64,000 nt of DNA from Rhodococcus xishaensis (GCF_004011825.1 NZ_RKLO01000002.1:124001-188000), one strand, 5' to 3'. Numbered from the stretch's first letter, positions 28,629 to 40,479 are shown. The notes: a model not told the origin generated them from the letters alone. Program-made: numbers and translations.

Positions 28629-29063
28629 CTACTTGCCGTCGACGAACTTGGTCAACCCCTGGCTGGCGGTGTCGAGCGCCATGTTCCGCGCCTTCTTCAG
28701 CATGAAGCCTGGCAGCGGGATCTTCGGGTCGATGGTCAGTTCGAACTTGACGAGCGTGCCGTCGCCCTTGGGGGTGAGGGTGTACGAGCCTTGCTGGCTG
28801 TTCTGCTGTGTGCTCTCGACCAGCGTCCACGACATGTGGGTGTCGCCGTCCCACGTGTAGTCGACGACCTGTTCGTCGTTGATCCCCAGGACCGACACAT
28901 TCATCCGGACGCGATTCGCGCGACCGTCCGGATGGGCGCTCTCGACGACGACTTTCTTGTGAGCCGACGACCATTCGGGAAGGCGGTCCACGGCGGCGAT
29001 GGCCGCCATGACATCGGCCGGCGCGGCCTTTACCTCGAACTCCTTTGCCCCGGAAACTGCCAT
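28629..29063 (-). CDS. SRPBCC (START-like) family protein
   Basis: 144 aa helix-grip fold. Seen: FEVKAAPADVMAAIAAVDRLPEWSSAHKKVVVE, GRANRVRMNVSVLGINDEQVVDYTW, GSYTLTPKGDGTLVKFELTIDPKIPLPGFMLKKARNMALDTASQGL. Matches the Polyketide_cyc2-type group common in mycobacteria, thought to bind lipids or hydrophobic ligands. ATG at 29063 is chosen for its AGAGGAG 6 nt upstream; an earlier in-frame start at 29102 lacks one. Convergent with the flavodoxin-like gene. Confidence 0.87.
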   Translation of the reverse strand: MAVSGAKEFEVKAAPADVMAAIAAVDRLPEWSSAHKKVVVESAHPDGRANRVRMNVSVLGINDEQVVDYTWDGDTHMSWTLVESTQQNSQQGSYTLTPKGDGTLVKFELTIDPKIPLPGFMLKKARNMALDTASQGLTKFVDGK

Positions 29064-29150
29064 TTCCACTCCTCTGCCTGGCGAACGTCGGTGAAGATGC
29101 AATTAGAACACTTCAGGCGTGCGGGTTCCGGCAGGTGAACGGAAGGGGCA

Positions 29151-29651
29151 TCAGGAGTCGTCGGGGTCGGGACGGTCGCGGCGCAACTCATCGTGCAGGG
29201 CGCCCTGAACCGCCTGCGAGACCCACGAGTTGAGCGACATCCCGTCGCGCAGGGCGGCCTCCTCGGCGCGTGCCTTGATCTGGTCGACCAGTCGCAACGT
29301 CACGCGACTGATGTCGCCGGTGACGTCTTCGAGCGTGCGGTAGGGGTCTCTGCCGTCGTTCGAGGTCGACGCGGTGTGCGAGTTCGACGGAGACTCGTCG
29401 GAAGAGGCTGGGCGCCGGGTCGTCTCGACGCTGACCTCGGTGTCGTCGAACCGCACGTGCAGGGTGCGGTCGCCCAGTTCCTCGGATGCCTCGCGGGCCA
29501 GGTCGGACAGCGCCGACACCAGCATGAGCTGTGCCGACCGCTCGACCGCACCCCCGAGGGCTTCGGCGATGCGCTGGGTGTCCGGGTCACCGAGGGCTGC
29601 TGCGGCCGCGATGTCGTCGCGCAATCTGGTGGTGTACTCCGTGAGATCCAT
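29151..29651 (-). CDS. Ribbon-helix-helix (HicB/Arc-like) DNA-binding protein
   Basis: 166 aa in three parts: an acidic helical N-terminal domain (residues 1-65), a Ser/Asp/Thr linker (80-105), and a C-terminal ribbon-helix-helix (about 114-152: ISRVTLRLVDQIKARAEEAALRDGMSLNSWVSQAVQGAL). HicB-type antitoxins end in such a domain, but no toxin gene lies beside it, so a stand-alone repressor is more likely. Its ATG is the first base of a cluster of TGACGTCA palindromes (29651-29713), a strong hint of autoregulation. There is no Shine-Dalgarno; a CACAAT hexamer on the minus strand lies about 17 nt upstream of the start. Confidence 0.82.
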   Translation of the reverse strand: MDLTEYTTRLRDDIAAAAALGDPDTQRIAEALGGAVERSAQLMLVSALSDLAREASEELGDRTLHVRFDDTEVSVETTRRPASSDESPSNSHTASTSNDGRDPYRTLEDVTGDISRVTLRLVDQIKARAEEAALRDGMSLNSWVSQAVQGALHDELRRDRPDPDDS

Positions 29652-29713
29652 GACGTCAGTGTGACGTCATTGTGGCGTCACCGCAAGGGGTGGTGACGTC
29701 AGTGTTGATGTCA
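29651..29713. promoter_or_regulatory. Array of five TGACGTCA-type palindromes
   Basis: Sites: TGACGTCA at 29651-29658 and 29662-29669, TGGCGTCA at 29673-29680, TGACGTCA at 29694-29701, TGATGTCA at 29706-29713. Start-to-start spacing is 11, 11, 21 and 12 bp, so all sites face about the same side of the helix. The array touches the ribbon-helix-helix gene's ATG and lies 126 bp upstream of thyX. Ribbon-helix-helix dimers typically bind short palindromes cooperatively in this way. That the neighbouring protein binds here is inference. Confidence 0.85.
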
Positions 29714-29839
29714 CAAATGTGGGTAGTTGTCGATCTCGCGAAGTTTTGGTCGCCCCAAGGATGCAGGGAGCGAGCGTCGATCAGGCAGCGACGATATTGT
29801 GCGCACCGGTGGTGCGAGGCGAGATCGGGAGGAATCACC

Positions 29840-30592
29840 GTGCGAAATGCGGCATCTCTGAAGGTTCAACTTATCGCGAAGACGGAGTTCGTCTCGCCGG
29901 CTGACGTCCCGTGGCAGACCGACGCGGACGGTGGCGAAGCACTCGCCGAGTTCTCCGGTCGGGCCTGCTACCAGAGTTGGTCCAAGCCGAATCCGCGCAC
30001 CGCGACCAATGCCGGATACCTGCGGCATCTATTGGAAGTGGGTCACCTATCGGTGCTCGAGCACGCAAGTGTCAGTTTCTATATCACCGGAATCTCGCGC
30101 TCCTGCACGCACGAGCTGATCCGGCACCGGCACTTCTCGTACTCGCAGTTGTCACAGAGGTTCGTGCGTGAGACCGATGCCAACTTCGTCATCCCCCCGG
30201 CGATCGCCGGTGACGAGCAACTCGAGGCGCTGTTCGAGAAGGCTGCCGACGCGAGCCGCGAGGCGTACGCGGAGTTGCTGGCTGCGCTCGAGGCGAAGCT
30301 CGCCGACGTGCCGAACGGACCGATCCGGAACAAGCAGGCCCGCCAGGCCGCTCGCTCGGTGCTGCCCAACGCCACCGAGACCCGCGTCGTAGTTACCGGC
30401 AACTACCGCGCTTGGCGTCACTTCATCGAAATGCGCGCCAGCGAGCATGCCGACGTCGAGATCCGCCGGGTCGCCGTCGAATGCCTTCGGCAGTTGCAGC
30501 GCTGCGCCCCGAATGTGTTCGGAGACTTCGAAATCGCGGTACTGCCGGACGGTTCGGAGATCGCCACGAGCGAGTTCGATAGGGTCGGCTGA
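29840..30592 (+). CDS. thyX: Flavin-dependent thymidylate synthase
   Basis: Makes dTMP from dUMP with FAD, methylene-THF and NADPH. 250 aa, normal for the mycobacterial type. Seen: [71 protein letters not shown] with the ThyX motif RHRxxSxxxxSQR; [41 protein letters not shown] at 29840 has CGGGAGGA 6 nt upstream; the earlier in-frame ATG at 29672 falls inside the operator array and is rejected. Precedes dapA, as in M. tuberculosis (thyX-dapA-rnj). Confidence 0.96.
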   Translation: MRNAASLKVQLIAKTEFVSPADVPWQTDADGGEALAEFSGRACYQSWSKPNPRTATNAGYLRHLLEVGHLSVLEHASVSFYITGISRSCTHELIRHRHFSYSQLSQRFVRETDANFVIPPAIAGDEQLEALFEKAADASREAYAELLAALEAKLADVPNGPIRNKQARQAARSVLPNATETRVVVTGNYRAWRHFIEMRASEHADVEIRRVAVECLRQLQRCAPNVFGDFEIAVLPDGSEIATSEFDRVG

Positions 30593-33525
<2,933 letters not shown>

Positions 33526-33566
33526 CCGGAGGTTGTCGGCAAGACGGGTGAGGAGGTTGTCCCGTC

Positions 33567-34136
33567 ATGGTCGAGCGCAAGCCGCTGCGTGCCACGTTCG
33601 AGTCGTGGGTCGAGAAGCAGATCAGGGGCGCGTACGAGCGCGGCGAGTTCGACAATCTCGACGGGGCCGGTCAACCGATCCCCTCCGGTGGTGGCGACGA
33701 CTGGTGGGTGCGCGGATATCTCCAGCGGGAGGGGCTCTCCGCCGACGACCTGCTGCCCGAACCCCTGCGGCTGCGCAAGGACATCGAGCGGCTGCCGGCG
33801 GTGGTGCGGGCCGCCCGCACCGAGCGCGAGGTTCGGGACGAGGTTGCTCGCCTCAACCGCAGAATCGTGACGTGGCTGCGGAACCCCTCCGGCCCGCATG
33901 TCCCCATCCGGCGGGTCGACGCCGACGAAGTGGTCGAGCGGTGGCGTGCCGAACGAGCCTCGACGTCAGACGCGGAGGTCGCCGCGATCGACGAGGCGCA
34001 GCGCAGAGCCCGTCGGGTTCTTGCGCGCGCCGCGCTGGCGGAAGCCGGCTACCGCGAGATTCGTCGGAGGGAAGTGCGGTTCGACCGCCGGCGTCGCCTC
34101 TTGTGGCCCTTTCGGCGCCGACGCGGCACGCCGTGA
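33567..34136 (+). CDS. DUF1992 (DnaJ-homologue subfamily C28-like) protein
   Basis: 189 aa, strongly basic at the C-terminus. Seen: the DUF1992 signature FESWVEKQIRGAYERGEFDNLDGAGQPIP near the start, then WWVRGYLQREGLSADDLLPEPLRLRKDIERLP. The rest is helical and Arg-rich, ending RRRRLLWPFRRRRGTP. Function unknown; the family is named for a domain in DNAJC28. Starts 41 bp after rnj with GAGGAGG about 11 nt upstream. Confidence 0.88.
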   Translation: MVERKPLRATFESWVEKQIRGAYERGEFDNLDGAGQPIPSGGGDDWWVRGYLQREGLSADDLLPEPLRLRKDIERLPAVVRAARTEREVRDEVARLNRRIVTWLRNPSGPHVPIRRVDADEVVERWRAERASTSDAEVAAIDEAQRRARRVLARAALAEAGYREIRRREVRFDRRRRLLWPFRRRRGTP

Positions 34137-34139
34137 GGC

Positions 34140-34571
34140 TCAGGACTCGAGCTTCCCGTAGTCGACGGTGTACCACCGCTCCGGCCGCATCCGGATCAGG
34201 ACGGCCTTGTCGTTGAAAGTCTCGTCGATGAACGCCCGCGCCTCGGTGTCGGGCAGATATCTGCGCACGAGCGGAAGGACGTCATCGGGGTTGACGACGT
34301 CCTGGAACGTGGCGGCACCCTCCACGCTGACGTACCGGTAGGGCGGCGCCTCCTGCTGTGCGCAGAGACTGAACCGGCCGTTTGCCCGAATGAGTCGCTC
34401 CTTGACGGTGCCGCGGTTGGTCCACACGACCACGTCACCGCCGGGGGAGTAGTCGTACCAGATCGGCACTGCGAGGGGCGCCCGGTCATCTTGCTCCGCG
34501 GCGATCACCCCCACGTGTACGTCGGCGAGGAACTGCTCGCGTTCGCGCTCGGACATGGTGATCGTCGACAT
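34140..34571 (-). CDS. Pyridoxamine-5'-phosphate-oxidase-like (split-barrel flavin) protein
   Basis: 143 aa. Seen: SEREREQFLADVHVGVIAAEQDDRAPLAVPIWYDYSPGGDVVVWTNRGTVKERLIRANGRFSLCAQQEAPPYRYVSVEGAATF, the usual opening of the PPOX/FDOR split-barrel family, which binds FMN or F420. Actinobacterial members are often F420-dependent reductases of unknown substrate. ATG at 34571 has GAGGAG 8 nt upstream. Three bp separate its stop from that of the convergent DUF1992 gene. Confidence 0.87.
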   Translation of the reverse strand: MSTITMSEREREQFLADVHVGVIAAEQDDRAPLAVPIWYDYSPGGDVVVWTNRGTVKERLIRANGRFSLCAQQEAPPYRYVSVEGAATFQDVVNPDDVLPLVRRYLPDTEARAFIDETFNDKAVLIRMRPERWYTVDYGKLES

Positions 34572-34668
34572 TTTTTGGCTCCTCACACGAGAGTCCGGTT
34601 GATTCCCACGGTACGACTCGACCCCGCGAGGGTCTCCCGTCCGCGTCGAGGTCCGGCTACGGTTGGGT

Positions 34669-35292
34669 GTGCCTTTTGCCCGCGATGAACGCCATGCCCT
34701 GGTCGACACGATGCGCATCGTCGGGCCGGACGCGCCGACCCTTTGCGGTGACTGGACCGTGCGCGAACTCGCTGCCCACATCGTGTTGCGTGAGCGTCGA
34801 TTCGATGCGAGCCCGGGCATCATGGTGCCGGCGTTGTCCGGATACGCCGAGCGGGTCCAGCGTGGCATCGCCAGCAGGGACTGGAATGCCCTGCTCGACG
34901 AAGTCCGGTCAGGTCCGCCCGTCTGGTCCCCGCTTCGGTGGGTCGACGAGCAGGCCAATCTCGCAGAGATGTTCGTCCACCACGAAGACGTCCGGCGCGC
35001 GCAGAAGCACTGGTCGGCACGCGCGTTGCCCGATCCGCTGCAGGAGAAACTGTGGGCCGTCGCGACCGGGATCGGGCGGCGCAGCTACCGCCGGTCCCCG
35101 GTGACCGTCGTCCTCGAGCGACCCGACGGGAAACGTGCCACGGTTCGGTCGGTCGGCGCCAATACGGTCACTCTGCGAGGGGAGCCCGCCGAACTGCTGA
35201 TGTATGCGTTCGGCCGCGATCAGGCGCGGATGGAGTTCGACGGAAAGCCCGAGGACGTGGCGGCCGTCGCCGGGCTCGATCGCAGTGTGTGA
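34669..35292 (+). CDS. TIGR03085-family metal-binding protein (DinB/MDMPI-like)
   Basis: 207 aa, four-helix DinB/mycothiol-dependent maleylpyruvate isomerase fold. Seen: FARDERHALVDTMRIVGPDAPTLCGDWTVRELAAHIVLRERRFDASPGI, then WVDEQANLAEMFVHHEDVRRAQ, giving His-x3-His-type metal ligands (AAHIV; FVHHEDVRR). Role unknown in the family; a mycothiol link is inferred only from fold. GTG at 34669 fits the family N-terminus; TACGGT lies 5 nt before it. Confidence 0.88.
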   Translation: MPFARDERHALVDTMRIVGPDAPTLCGDWTVRELAAHIVLRERRFDASPGIMVPALSGYAERVQRGIASRDWNALLDEVRSGPPVWSPLRWVDEQANLAEMFVHHEDVRRAQKHWSARALPDPLQEKLWAVATGIGRRSYRRSPVTVVLERPDGKRATVRSVGANTVTLRGEPAELLMYAFGRDQARMEFDGKPEDVAAVAGLDRSV

Positions 35293-35388
35293 CGGTGTGC
35301 AGGTGCGCACCCACGTCAGAGCATGTTAACGGGTGTGGCGTGTGTTGTGGATGGTCCGGATGGGGTCGTAGCGTCTAACCTGACCTGT

Positions 35389-38166
35389 ATGGCAGGGAAG
35401 ACAAGCGCCCGCGGATCGAGCTCGGCAGCGTCCTCGTCGCGGACTCGTGCGCGCTCAGCCTCTGCTGCGCGCGGCGCATCGTCTCGCACATCCCGTACGG
35501 CGAGCCGCAGCGGTTCCGCGTCCGCGGCGCGAACCTCCGCCTCACGCAGGTCCTCCAACGCCCGCGGTTCGGCCAGACGTAGGACCGCAGCCTCTCGCGG
35601 GGGTTCGGTCCGTCGCAGATCGGGCAGGAAGTCCTATCGAGGAACCGGCGCGTTCGCCTCGGTGGGACGTCGTATCGGCGCCGGTTGGTCTATGGCCACC
35701 AGGGGACTGGGCGCTACCGCCCGGACGATCGGCAGGGCCACCGACGTCGCACACGGCCACCGCCGAGACGGCATTGCGCTGGGGCTCATCGCGGTCAGCG
35801 TCGTTGTCGCGGGTGGAATGTGGTTCTCCGCCGGCGGCCCGGTCGGGCAATGGATCGAAACCTGCGTCCGCGCGGTCGTCGGCGCTGTCGCCGCGGTCCT
35901 ACCGATCGTCGGAGTCGCGATCGCAGTCGTGCTGATGCGGACCGCGCCGAAGCCCGAGGATCGGGTCGGCGTGATCTGGGGCTCACTGCTCGTCGGGTTG
36001 CCGGCCGTCGGGCTGTGGCATCTTGCGTCCGGCTCGCCCACGTCGTCGGCCGGTTGGCCAGAGGGTGCCGGGGTCGTCGGCTACCTCGTTGCCGGCCCGC
36101 TCACGAGGGGCGTCACCGAATGGTTGTCGGTGCCACTTCTACTGATGGCGATGTTCTTCGGTGTACTACTGCTCACCAAGACCACGGTGCGCGAGGTCCC
36201 GGAACGGCTGCGGTCCTGGTTCGGCGCCTCTTACCGCGGCGACGACTACGACGAGTACGGCCACGCCGCCGATCCCGGCTTCCAGGACGACCACGATGGC
36301 TACGGTGTCGACGATGACGATCCGAGCTTGTTCGACGTAGACGGCTACCCGGTCGAGGGTGCCGAGACGGCACAGCTGTCCCGCCGCACCCAGCGCCGCC
36401 ATCGTGGCACCCCGGAGGAGAACTATCCGACCGACGAGGTCCACGAGGGCGCGCCAACAGAGGTGCTCGGATTGTGGAATCCGGGTGACCTCGACGGCGA
36501 ACCGATCCCCCAGGACCCTGACTCGGCTTCCGAGACCGAGGCGGGAGGGCCCGCGCCCGCCTCACCGGTTCCGCCCGGATCGCGCGCGCGCAGCACCCCA
36601 CCGCCCACTCCGGAACAGGGAACCGCCCCCACACGGGAGGAGGATGTCTTCGTCCCGGACCGGATCGTCGAGGGCGACTACGTGCTGCCGCCGACGTCGC
36701 TGCTGATCGAGGGCGATCCGCCGAAGCTGGGCAGCAAGGCCAACGATTCGATGATCGAGGCGATCAGCGAGGTCCTCGAGCAATTCAAGATCGACGCGGC
36801 CGTGACCGGGTACACGCGCGGTCCGACGGTCACCCGGTACGAGGTGGAACTCGGTCCCGGCGTGAAGGTGGAGAAGATCACCGCACTCACGCGCAATATC
36901 GCCTACGCGGTCGCCACCGACAATGTGCGACTGCTGGCGCCGATCCCGGGCAAGTCGGCGGTGGGCATCGAGGTGCCCAATTCAGACCGCGAGATGGTGC
37001 GCCTGTCCGACGTGCTCGCCGCGCATTCGACCCGCAAGGACCACCATCCGCTCGTGATAGGTCTCGGCAAGGACCTCGAAGGCGATTTCGTGAGCGCCAA
37101 CCTCGCGAAGATGCCGCACCTGCTGGTCGCGGGCTCTACCGGATCCGGCAAATCGAGCTTCGTGAACTCCATGCTGGTGTCGTTGCTTACCCGCGCTACT
37201 CCGGACGAGGTCCGGATGATCCTCATCGACCCCAAGATGGTCGAGCTCACCCCCTACGAGGGCATTCCACACCTGATCACCCCGATCATCACGCAGCCCA
37301 AGAAGGCGGCCGCCGCACTGGCGTGGCTCGTCGAGGAGATGGAGCAGCGCTACCAAGACATGCAGGCCAGCCGAGTCCGGCACATCGACGACTTCAACGC
37401 CAGGGTGAAGTCCGGGGAGATCACCGCGCCGTTGGGCAGCGAGCGCGTGTACCGGCCGTACCCATACATCCTTGCGATCGTCGACGAGCTCGCCGACCTG
37501 ATGATGACGGCGCCCAGGGACGTCGAGGAGGCGATCGTCCGGATCACGCAGAAGGCTCGCGCTGCCGGCATCCATCTCGTACTCGCGACCCAGAGACCGT
37601 CGGTCGACGTCGTCACGGGTCTGATCAAGACCAATGTGCCGTCGCGGCTGGCGTTCGCGACGTCGTCGCTCACGGACTCCCGGGTCATCCTCGATCAGCC
37701 GGGTGCCGAGAAGCTCATCGGCATGGGTGACGGGCTGTTCCTGCCGATGGGAGCGGGCAAGCCGATCCGCATGCAGGGCGCGTTCATCACCGACGACGAG
37801 ATCGCCGCGGTTGTCGACTTCACGAAGAACCAGGCCGAGCCCGAGTACACAGAGGGCGTCACCTCAGCCAAGGCGGGCGAGAAGAAGAACGTCGACCCCG
37901 ACATAGGCGACGACATGGATGTGTTCCTCCAGGCCGTCGAGCTGGTCGTATCGAGCCAGTTCGGATCGACGTCGATGCTGCAGCGCAAGCTGCGCGTCGG
38001 CTTCGCCAAGGCAGGTCGGCTGATGGACCTGATGGAGACCCGTGAAATCGTCGGGCCGAGCGAGGGCTCCAAGGCTCGGGAGGTGCTCGTCAAGCCCGAC
38101 GAGCTCGACAGCGTGCTGTGGTCTATCCGCGGCGGCGATCCCAACCCCGCCGAGAGTGTCGACTGA
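35389..38166 (+). CDS. ftsK: DNA translocase FtsK/SpoIIIE
   Basis: Septal motor that pumps chromosomal DNA during division. 925 aa. Seen: Ser/Arg/Ala-rich basic N-terminus (1-90), about four membrane helices between residues 130 and 265, an acidic Asp/Glu/Pro linker (about 275-430), the motor with Walker [15 protein letters not shown] near 581, Walker B-type [32 protein letters not shown], and the DNA-reading gamma domain ([47 protein letters not shown]) at the end. ATG at 35389 has TAACCT exactly 7 nt upstream and no Shine-Dalgarno; an ATG at 35323 would add 22 residues and is less likely. Confidence 0.96.
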   Translation: MAGKTSARGSSSAASSSRTRARSASAARGASSRTSRTASRSGSASAARTSASRRSSNARGSARRRTAASRGGSVRRRSGRKSYRGTGAFASVGRRIGAGWSMATRGLGATARTIGRATDVAHGHRRDGIALGLIAVSVVVAGGMWFSAGGPVGQWIETCVRAVVGAVAAVLPIVGVAIAVVLMRTAPKPEDRVGVIWGSLLVGLPAVGLWHLASGSPTSSAGWPEGAGVVGYLVAGPLTRGVTEWLSVPLLLMAMFFGVLLLTKTTVREVPERLRSWFGASYRGDDYDEYGHAADPGFQDDHDGYGVDDDDPSLFDVDGYPVEGAETAQLSRRTQRRHRGTPEENYPTDEVHEGAPTEVLGLWNPGDLDGEPIPQDPDSASETEAGGPAPASPVPPGSRARSTPPPTPEQGTAPTREEDVFVPDRIVEGDYVLPPTSLLIEGDPPKLGSKANDSMIEAISEVLEQFKIDAAVTGYTRGPTVTRYEVELGPGVKVEKITALTRNIAYAVATDNVRLLAPIPGKSAVGIEVPNSDREMVRLSDVLAAHSTRKDHHPLVIGLGKDLEGDFVSANLAKMPHLLVAGSTGSGKSSFVNSMLVSLLTRATPDEVRMILIDPKMVELTPYEGIPHLITPIITQPKKAAAALAWLVEEMEQRYQDMQASRVRHIDDFNARVKSGEITAPLGSERVYRPYPYILAIVDELADLMMTAPRDVEEAIVRITQKARAAGIHLVLATQRPSVDVVTGLIKTNVPSRLAFATSSLTDSRVILDQPGAEKLIGMGDGLFLPMGAGKPIRMQGAFITDDEIAAVVDFTKNQAEPEYTEGVTSAKAGEKKNVDPDIGDDMDVFLQAVELVVSSQFGSTSMLQRKLRVGFAKAGRLMDLMETREIVGPSEGSKAREVLVKPDELDSVLWSIRGGDPNPAESVD

Positions 38167-38224
38167 GCGGTTCGTCACGGTCGTTCGGCCGAGGAGGTGC
38201 CTCTGTGGTTGAATAGGGGGCACT

Positions 38225-38367
38225 TTGGAGGGGAGTATCCCCGTCCCCGCGACAGGCTCGTCAACACGAGCGGCACCGTTGCTGCTCCGGTTCTGTCGAC
38301 CGATCCGCTCGTGGTCAGCGGGTAGGTGGGAGAGACCTCCGGTGGTAAGGCGTACCTACCGGAGGTC
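38225..38367 (+). promoter_or_regulatory. yybP-ykoY-type (Mn2+) riboswitch controlling terC
   Basis: The 5' loop element GGAGGGGAGTA (38227-38237) and the 3' GGGAGAGACC (38328-38337) are hallmarks of the manganese-sensing yybP-ykoY class, and terC is a classic target gene. P1 can form between TTGGAGG (38225-38231) and CCTCCGG (38336-38342). Alternatively GACCTCCGGTGGTA (38334-38347) pairs with TACC-T-ACCGGAGGTC (38353-38367), a 14-bp stem that hides the GGAGGT Shine-Dalgarno at 38361-38366, 9 nt before the terC ATG. The layout predicts an ON switch: bound Mn forms P1 and frees the ribosome site. Pairings are read by eye. Confidence 0.85.
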
Positions 38368-38375
38368 AAATATCG

Positions 38376-39404
38376 ATGGCTGTCTCCCCGCTTGTCTGGA
38401 TCATCACGTGCCTGGTGATTCTTGGACTGTTCGTCTTCGACTTCTTCGCCCACGTGCGCACCCCGCACGCCCCGACGTTCCGTGAGTCGGCGTTCTGGTC
38501 GGCGGTGTACATCATCCTGGCCATCGCCTTCGGCATCTTCGTGATGGCGGTTTGGGGGACCACGTTCGGCGGCGAGTACTTCGCGGGGTACGTGACGGAA
38601 AAGGCGCTGTCGGTCGACAACCTGTTCGTCTTCGTGATCATCATGTCGACGTTCGCGGTGCCTCGCGAGTATCAGCAGAAGGTCCTGCTCATCGGCATCG
38701 TGATGGCGCTCGTCATGCGGGGTGCGTTCATCGCAGTCGGCGCCGCGGCGATCAACGCCTACAGCTGGGTGTTCTACCTGTTCGGCGTGTTCCTGATCTA
38801 CACCGCCGCAATGCTGATCAAAGATGCAGGTCACAGCCCGGAGGCTGAGCAGGAGCGGGAGAACAAGATCGTCCGGCTGGTCAAGCGGTTCCTGCCGACA
38901 TCCGAGGAGTACGACGGCGACAAGTTGATCACCAAGGTCGACGGCAAGCGCATGGTGACGCCGTTGCTCCTTGCGCTCGTCGTCATCGGCTTCACCGACG
39001 TGCTGTTTGCGCTGGACTCGATCCCTGCGATCTACGGCCTGACACAGGAACCGTATCTGGTGTTCACGGCCAACGCGTTCGCGCTGATGGGTCTACGGCA
39101 GTTGTTCTTCCTGATCGGAGGCCTGCTCGAGCGGTTGGTGTACCTCTCGTACGGCCTGTCGATCATCCTGGCCTTCATCGGCGTCAAGCTGGTCCTGCAC
39201 GCCCTGCACGAGAACACCCTGCCGTTCATCAACGACGGCCAGCACGTCGTGGTGCCCGAGATCTCGACAGCCTTGTCGTTGACTGTGATCATCGGCGTCC
39301 TGGTGGTCACGGCGGTGGCAAGCCTGATCAAGACGCGGAATGGCACCGCCGGCCCGGACGGTTCCGACCTCGAGGCGCAGAAGGACGTGCAGCCCCAGAA
39401 GTAG
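38376..39404 (+). CDS. terC: TerC/Alx-family integral membrane protein (probable Mn exporter)
   Basis: 342 aa with about nine hydrophobic helices. Seen: GGEYFAGYVTEKALSVDNLFVFVIIMSTFAVP with the conserved E-x-SVDN acidic membrane motif, GVFLIYTAAMLIKDA, VIGFTDVLFALDSIPAIYGLTQEPYLVFTANAFALMGLRQLFFLIGG with the second FALDSIPA acidic motif, and LAFIGVKLVLHAL. The family was named for tellurium resistance; Alx-type members export manganese, and the riboswitch upstream supports that role. C-terminus is a short hydrophilic tail. Confidence 0.93.
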   Translation: MAVSPLVWIITCLVILGLFVFDFFAHVRTPHAPTFRESAFWSAVYIILAIAFGIFVMAVWGTTFGGEYFAGYVTEKALSVDNLFVFVIIMSTFAVPREYQQKVLLIGIVMALVMRGAFIAVGAAAINAYSWVFYLFGVFLIYTAAMLIKDAGHSPEAEQERENKIVRLVKRFLPTSEEYDGDKLITKVDGKRMVTPLLLALVVIGFTDVLFALDSIPAIYGLTQEPYLVFTANAFALMGLRQLFFLIGGLLERLVYLSYGLSIILAFIGVKLVLHALHENTLPFINDGQHVVVPEISTALSLTVIIGVLVVTAVASLIKTRNGTAGPDGSDLEAQKDVQPQK

Positions 39405-39463
39405 GCCGGCGCGCAAGTAGGTCAGTGAGGCAGTAGGTCAGCCAGGCAGTAGGTCAGAGGGGC
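39400..39463 (+). repeat. 4 x 16-bp tandem repeat spanning the terC stop codon
   Basis: Units start at 39400, 39416, 39432 and 39448, all beginning AGTAGG. Unit 1 holds the real terC stop (TAG at 39402-39404); units 2-4 share AGTAGGTCAG and repeat the TAG at the same position. Confidence 0.88.
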
Positions 39464-39472
39464 AGAGCCAGC

Positions 39473-39502
39473 TGTCCGCTTCCTACCTGTCCGCTTCCTA
39501 CT
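39473..39502 (-). repeat. 2 x 15-bp tandem repeat spanning the YciI-gene stop codon
   Basis: TGTCCGCTTCCTACC (39473-39487) and TGTCCGCTTCCTACT (39488-39502) differ only at the last base. Read on the minus strand, the second holds the YciI stop TAG (39498-39500) and the first is its downstream copy. Confidence 0.9.
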
Positions 39503-39782
39503 TGGAGAAGGCTCCGAAGACCGGGATCCATTCGCGGATGGTCACTTGTTCCAGCAAGTCGGCCTTCGCGAACGGATCCTGGTCGAAGAAGGAACGAGCC
39601 TCGTCGAGGTTCGACGCCTCGGCCACCATCAGTGCGCCGCTGCCGTCGGCAAACGGCCCGTACGAATGCACGGTTCCGCGACGTTCCAGATCAGCGAGCC
39701 ACGCCCGGTGATCGGTCCGGTGATCGTCGCGCTGCGCGGACTTGTCGGGAGCGTACGTGAACTGGACGGCGAACAGCGGCAT
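39498..39782 (-). CDS. YciI family protein
   Basis: 94 aa alpha+beta dimeric-barrel protein. Seen: FAVQFTYAPDKSAQRDDHRTDHRAWLADLERRGTVHSYGPFADGSGALMVAEASNLDEARSFFDQDPFAKADLLEQVTIREWIPVFG, with the conserved active-site His/Asp region (DHRAWL and DQDPFAKADL). Related to chlorinated-muconate-type isomerases; physiological role unknown. Convergent with terC across the repeat-rich 39405-39497 gap. Confidence 0.9.
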   Translation of the reverse strand: MPLFAVQFTYAPDKSAQRDDHRTDHRAWLADLERRGTVHSYGPFADGSGALMVAEASNLDEARSFFDQDPFAKADLLEQVTIREWIPVFGAFSK

Positions 39783-39822
39783 GATCCCTCGATCCCCGGT
39801 ATGGAGCTCACCGGCATGGAAG

Positions 39823-40359
39823 TCAGCGGAGCGTCAGCAGCATGCGGGTATTACCCAGCGTATTGGGTTTGACGTAGCTCAGATCCAAGAATTCCGCTAC
39901 GCCGGTGTCGTAGGAACGGCACATCTCCGCATACACCTCCGCGGTCACTGGCGTGCCGTCGATCTCGGCGAAGCCGTGCTTGGCGAAGAAGTCCACTTCG
40001 AAGGTGAGGACGAACAACCGCTGGAGGTCGAGTTCGCGAGCCACCTGGATCAGTTTCGCGACGATGAGGTGGCCTACACCCCGACCCTTCACCCGGGGGT
40101 CCACAGCGATGGTGCGCACCTCGCCGAGGTCGGACCACAGCACGTGCATGGCACCGCAACCGACGACGGTGTCCGCCAATTCGACCACCCAGAACTCCTG
40201 CACGGACTCGTACAGCGTTACGAGGTTCTTCTCGAGCAGGATCCTTCCTGCATAGATGTCGATGAGCCTTTTGATCTCCGGCACATCGGAGGTGCGCGCA
40301 CGTCGCACTTTCAGCCCTTCGGCCTCGTCAGTTCCAGCTGCCGGAGTCCCAGAAGTCAT
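39823..40359 (-). CDS. argA: N-acetylglutamate synthase-type GNAT acetyltransferase
   Basis: 178 aa GNAT protein. Seen: LKVRRARTSDVPEIKRLIDIYAGRILLEKNLVTLYESVQEFWVVE, VGCGAMHVLWSDLGEVRTIAVDPRVKGRGVGHLIVAKLIQVARELDLQRLFVLTFEVDFFAKHGFAEIDGTPVTAEVYAEMCRSYDTGVAEFLDLSYVKPNTLGN. Acetyl-CoA loop is RVKGRGVGH. Strongly resembles M. tuberculosis Rv2747 (ArgA), the first enzyme of arginine synthesis. ATG at 40359 has TACTGT exactly 7 nt upstream; upstream in-frame codons give a non-homologous extension. Confidence 0.9.
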   Translation of the reverse strand: MTSGTPAAGTDEAEGLKVRRARTSDVPEIKRLIDIYAGRILLEKNLVTLYESVQEFWVVELADTVVGCGAMHVLWSDLGEVRTIAVDPRVKGRGVGHLIVAKLIQVARELDLQRLFVLTFEVDFFAKHGFAEIDGTPVTAEVYAEMCRSYDTGVAEFLDLSYVKPNTLGNTRMLLTLR

Positions 40360-40479
40360 GTGGTGCACAGTAGTCACCGCCGGAACCGATATTGTGAGTA
40401 GCGTGCCGCCCCGATCCGACGCCCGCGACCGTTTCTCGTCCGCTGGCGTGCCTGGGCGCACCGCCGGATCGGTCCTGTC

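Noticed and set aside
29151-29651. HicAB toxin-antitoxin locus
   Set aside because: Only the HicB-like ribbon-helix-helix domain is present; neighbours are an SRPBCC protein and thyX, with no HicA-type small toxin in either direction.
38376-39404. terC taken as evidence for a tellurium-resistance island
   Set aside because: No other ter genes are nearby, and the riboswitch and core context point to manganese homeostasis.
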